In this document: one piece after another, positions 5,377-7,008 of the stretch
How the letters are laid out: the number at the start of each line of letters is the position of its first letter
Numbering within the stretch: the stretch's first letter is position 1
DNA from: Holosporaceae bacterium
Lineage (GTDB): Bacteria > Pseudomonadota > Alphaproteobacteria > UBA3830
Assembly: GCA_031267195.1 (NCBI GenBank)
Contig: JAIRZO010000098.1
Span: 1 to 7,008 of the forward strand
Direction: 5' to 3'
DNA length: 7,008 nt
Notes under the pieces: model-generated
Databases searched by the model: none
Told to the model about the DNA's origin: nothing
Seen by the model: only the letters and a program-made list of their open reading frames with translations
Program-made: the position numbers and the translations under genes

Positions 5377-7008
5377 TTGTCTGTAAAAATAACATCGTTA
5401 ACGCGAAAAACTTGGAATGTGGAATGTGATGAAGTTTATGAGATAGATAAAAGTAATTCACAGCATTTTCTTTGGATTTTTCTTCGAAATAGGAATATAG
5501 CGGATGCGCAAGCTTTCATTGGGGCAAGCATTAAAACTTGCTTACCGGATCCATATACATTCATTAACATGGAAAAAGCCGTTAAAAGGCTAGCCGAAGC
5601 CATAAAAAATAAAGAGAAAATTACGATACTGGGAGATTATGATGTTGATGGAGTTTCTTCCGTTGCAATTATGGTAAATTTTCTGACATATGTTGGCACC
5701 AATGTTTCCTACAGCATTCCCGATAGAAGTGAAGAAGGATATGGGTTAAATGTTAAGAGCATTGAAGAAAACAAAGAAAGCCTTATTGTTGCTGTAGATT
5801 GTGGATCCGGCTCTGTGACTGAGTTGGACTATGCCAAAAAGATCGGGGTCGATGTAATTGTGATAGACCACCATAAAATGATGAGTGTTCCTAGTGCCTT
5901 TGCCATTATAAACCCACATCGACCGGACGAAATCGATGATTACAAAAGACTCTGCGCAACGGGATTGGTGTTTATCTGCATTGTTGGTCTCAACCGATTT
6001 CTGCGTGAATCTGGTTTTTATGATGTAAATAAATCAAATGTTCATATAGGTGAACCGAATCTCATGGACTATGTGGATCTTGTAGCTCTCGCCACCGTAT
6101 GTGATGTTATGGAAATGACGGGATTAAACAGAGCCTTTGTGAAGGCTGGTCTAAAAATAATTCAGATGCGCAAGAATGTTGGCATCAATGCCATGATAGC
6201 CATCAGCAGGAAAATATCTGTAGTTACTGCTGAAACCATAGCGTTTTTCTTGGGACCGAGAATCAATGCTGCTGGGCGCATACTCTCAGCAGAAATAAGC
6301 GTAAGGTTGCTAACTACGAAAAATCCTGTTGAAGCACGAGCATTGGCTCTGCAACTGGAGGAACTCAATCGGGAACGGCAGATTATGGAAGTGGAGGTGC
6401 TGGAAGAAGCGACTAATTTTGCTGATGAAAATTTGAATTTTGTCTGCGCCTACAGCAGCAAGTGGCACATTGGCATAATAGGCATTGTAGCTGGGCGATT
6501 AAAGGAAAAATTCAACAAACCCAGCATCGTGATTTCTTTGGATCTGGAATCTGGCATCGGGAAAGCTTCATGCCGATCTATTCCGGAAGTTGATATCTCG
6601 GAAATAATAAACAAAGGCATAAAAACCGGCGTAATATTATCCGGTGGAGGCCACTACTTAGCTGCCGGTTTTTCCATAAAAAATGATAGAATCGACGATC
6701 TAATCACGCTACTAAAGACAGAAATAACGTACAGACGTGAAAACAATGAGCTTTATGCGGATTGTTTCCTTACAATTTCTACTGCGATATCAAAACCATT
6801 TATACAAATGTTGGCGAAAATGGAGCCCTACGGAACCGGGAATAGATATCCAAAATTTGTGATAAAAAATGTTGAGATAATATCTCCCATGGTGGTAGGA
6901 CGTGGCCATATCCAAGCACTATTGGATGATGGTTCAGGAAAAACGTTGCGGATAATTTCGTTTAAAAGCTATAATACCACCATGGGAGACATTATTTTTA
7001 ACTATAAA
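5377..7008 (+). CDS. recJ: Single-stranded-DNA-specific exonuclease RecJ (3' end outside window)
   Basis: RecJ degrades single-stranded DNA 5' to 3' and acts in recombination, mismatch repair and base-excision repair. The frame is open from 5308 to the window edge, giving 544 residues from the chosen start; about 40-60 more are expected. DHH-family motifs are present: GDYDVDG at 86-92, VDCG with Asp141, DHH at 164-166, and ATVCDVM with Asp243. These are followed by GPRINAAGR, then KWHIGIIGIVAGRLKEKF, SCRSIP, and the DHHA1 motif GGGH ending at His426. MEPYGTGN begins the C-terminal OB-fold. There is no in-frame ATG before 5569, which would be too late. TTG at 5377 is chosen because SLTRKTW soon after it matches the usual N-terminus, and AGGA lies 11 bases upstream. 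GTG at 5419 is a less likely alternative. The catalytic motifs appear intact. Confidence 0.93.
   Translation, partial: MSVKITSLTRKTWNVECDEVYEIDKSNSQHFLWIFLRNRNIADAQAFIGASIKTCLPDPYTFINMEKAVKRLAEAIKNKEKITILGDYDVDGVSSVAIMVNFLTYVGTNVSYSIPDRSEEGYGLNVKSIEENKESLIVAVDCGSGSVTELDYAKKIGVDVIVIDHHKMMSVPSAFAIINPHRPDEIDDYKRLCATGLVFICIVGLNRFLRESGFYDVNKSNVHIGEPNLMDYVDLVALATVCDVMEMTGLNRAFVKAGLKIIQMRKNVGINAMIAISRKISVVTAETIAFFLGPRINAAGRILSAEISVRLLTTKNPVEARALALQLEELNRERQIMEVEVLEEATNFADENLNFVCAYSSKWHIGIIGIVAGRLKEKFNKPSIVISLDLESGIGKASCRSIPEVDISEIINKGIKTGVILSGGGHYLAAGFSIKNDRIDDLITLLKTEITYRRENNELYADCFLTISTAISKPFIQMLAKMEPYGTGNRYPKFVIKNVEIISPMVVGRGHIQALLDDGSGKTLRIISFKSYNTTMGDIIFNYK
6877..6995. repeat. Inverted repeat within recJ (21-bp arms)
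   Basis: The arm at 6877-6897 is the reverse complement of 6975-6995 at 20 of 21 positions; the one mismatch is 6882 against 6990. The 15 bases TCTCCCATGGTGGTA at 6883-6897 match perfectly. The 77-base loop lies between them. Both arms are inside the recJ reading frame, encoding ISPMVV and NTTMGD in the C-terminal OB-fold region. A match this long at this distance is very unlikely by chance. Confidence 0.85.

Overview
The window looks like the genome of an AT-leaning alphaproteobacterium, possibly a host-associated one such as a Holosporales- or Rickettsiales-type endosymbiont. The taxonomic call is inference. It rests on the alphaproteobacterial style of the RecJ N-terminus and the TrmL C-terminal motif, a SucB-type E2 catalytic domain, and a decayed IS1595/ISXO2-like transposase. 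No rRNA, tRNA or CRISPR is visible. There is no gene-free stretch over 300 bases.

Layout: (1) 1-288, plus strand: the 3' part of an IS1595-family transposase with an in-frame TGA, a pseudogene running off the left edge. (2) 289-441: a short spacer holding a 91-bp degenerate second copy of a segment of the neighbouring E2 gene, 200 bp from the original. (3) 442-3987, minus strand: a giant 1181-residue protein and the main novelty here. It has a lipoyl-like N-terminal domain whose lipoyl lysine is replaced by Glu, about 460 residues of helical coiled coil with 15-residue tandem repeats, a Cys/Asp/His-rich low-complexity region, and a complete SucB-like acyltransferase catalytic domain at the C-terminus. 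Ordinary SucB is about 400 residues. (4) 4063-4857, minus: UppP, undecaprenyl-diphosphatase. (5) 4859-5311, minus: TrmL, tRNA 2'-O-methyltransferase, one base upstream of uppP. (6) 5377 to the right edge, plus: RecJ single-strand exonuclease, cut off by the window end, with a near-perfect inverted repeat in its C-terminal part.

The three minus-strand genes trmL, uppP and the E2-like gene may form one transcription unit divergent from recJ. trmL and uppP look translationally coupled. The E2-like gene follows after 75 bp and has its own good ribosome binding site. It is not next to sucA or lpd, and with the lysine gone and no recognisable E1/E3-binding domain it is unlikely to be a working 2-oxoglutarate dehydrogenase E2 by itself. 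E2 catalytic domains form trimers that assemble into cubic 24-mers, so one hypothesis is a self-assembling core bearing long coiled-coil arms. That role is inferred and not shown by the sequence.
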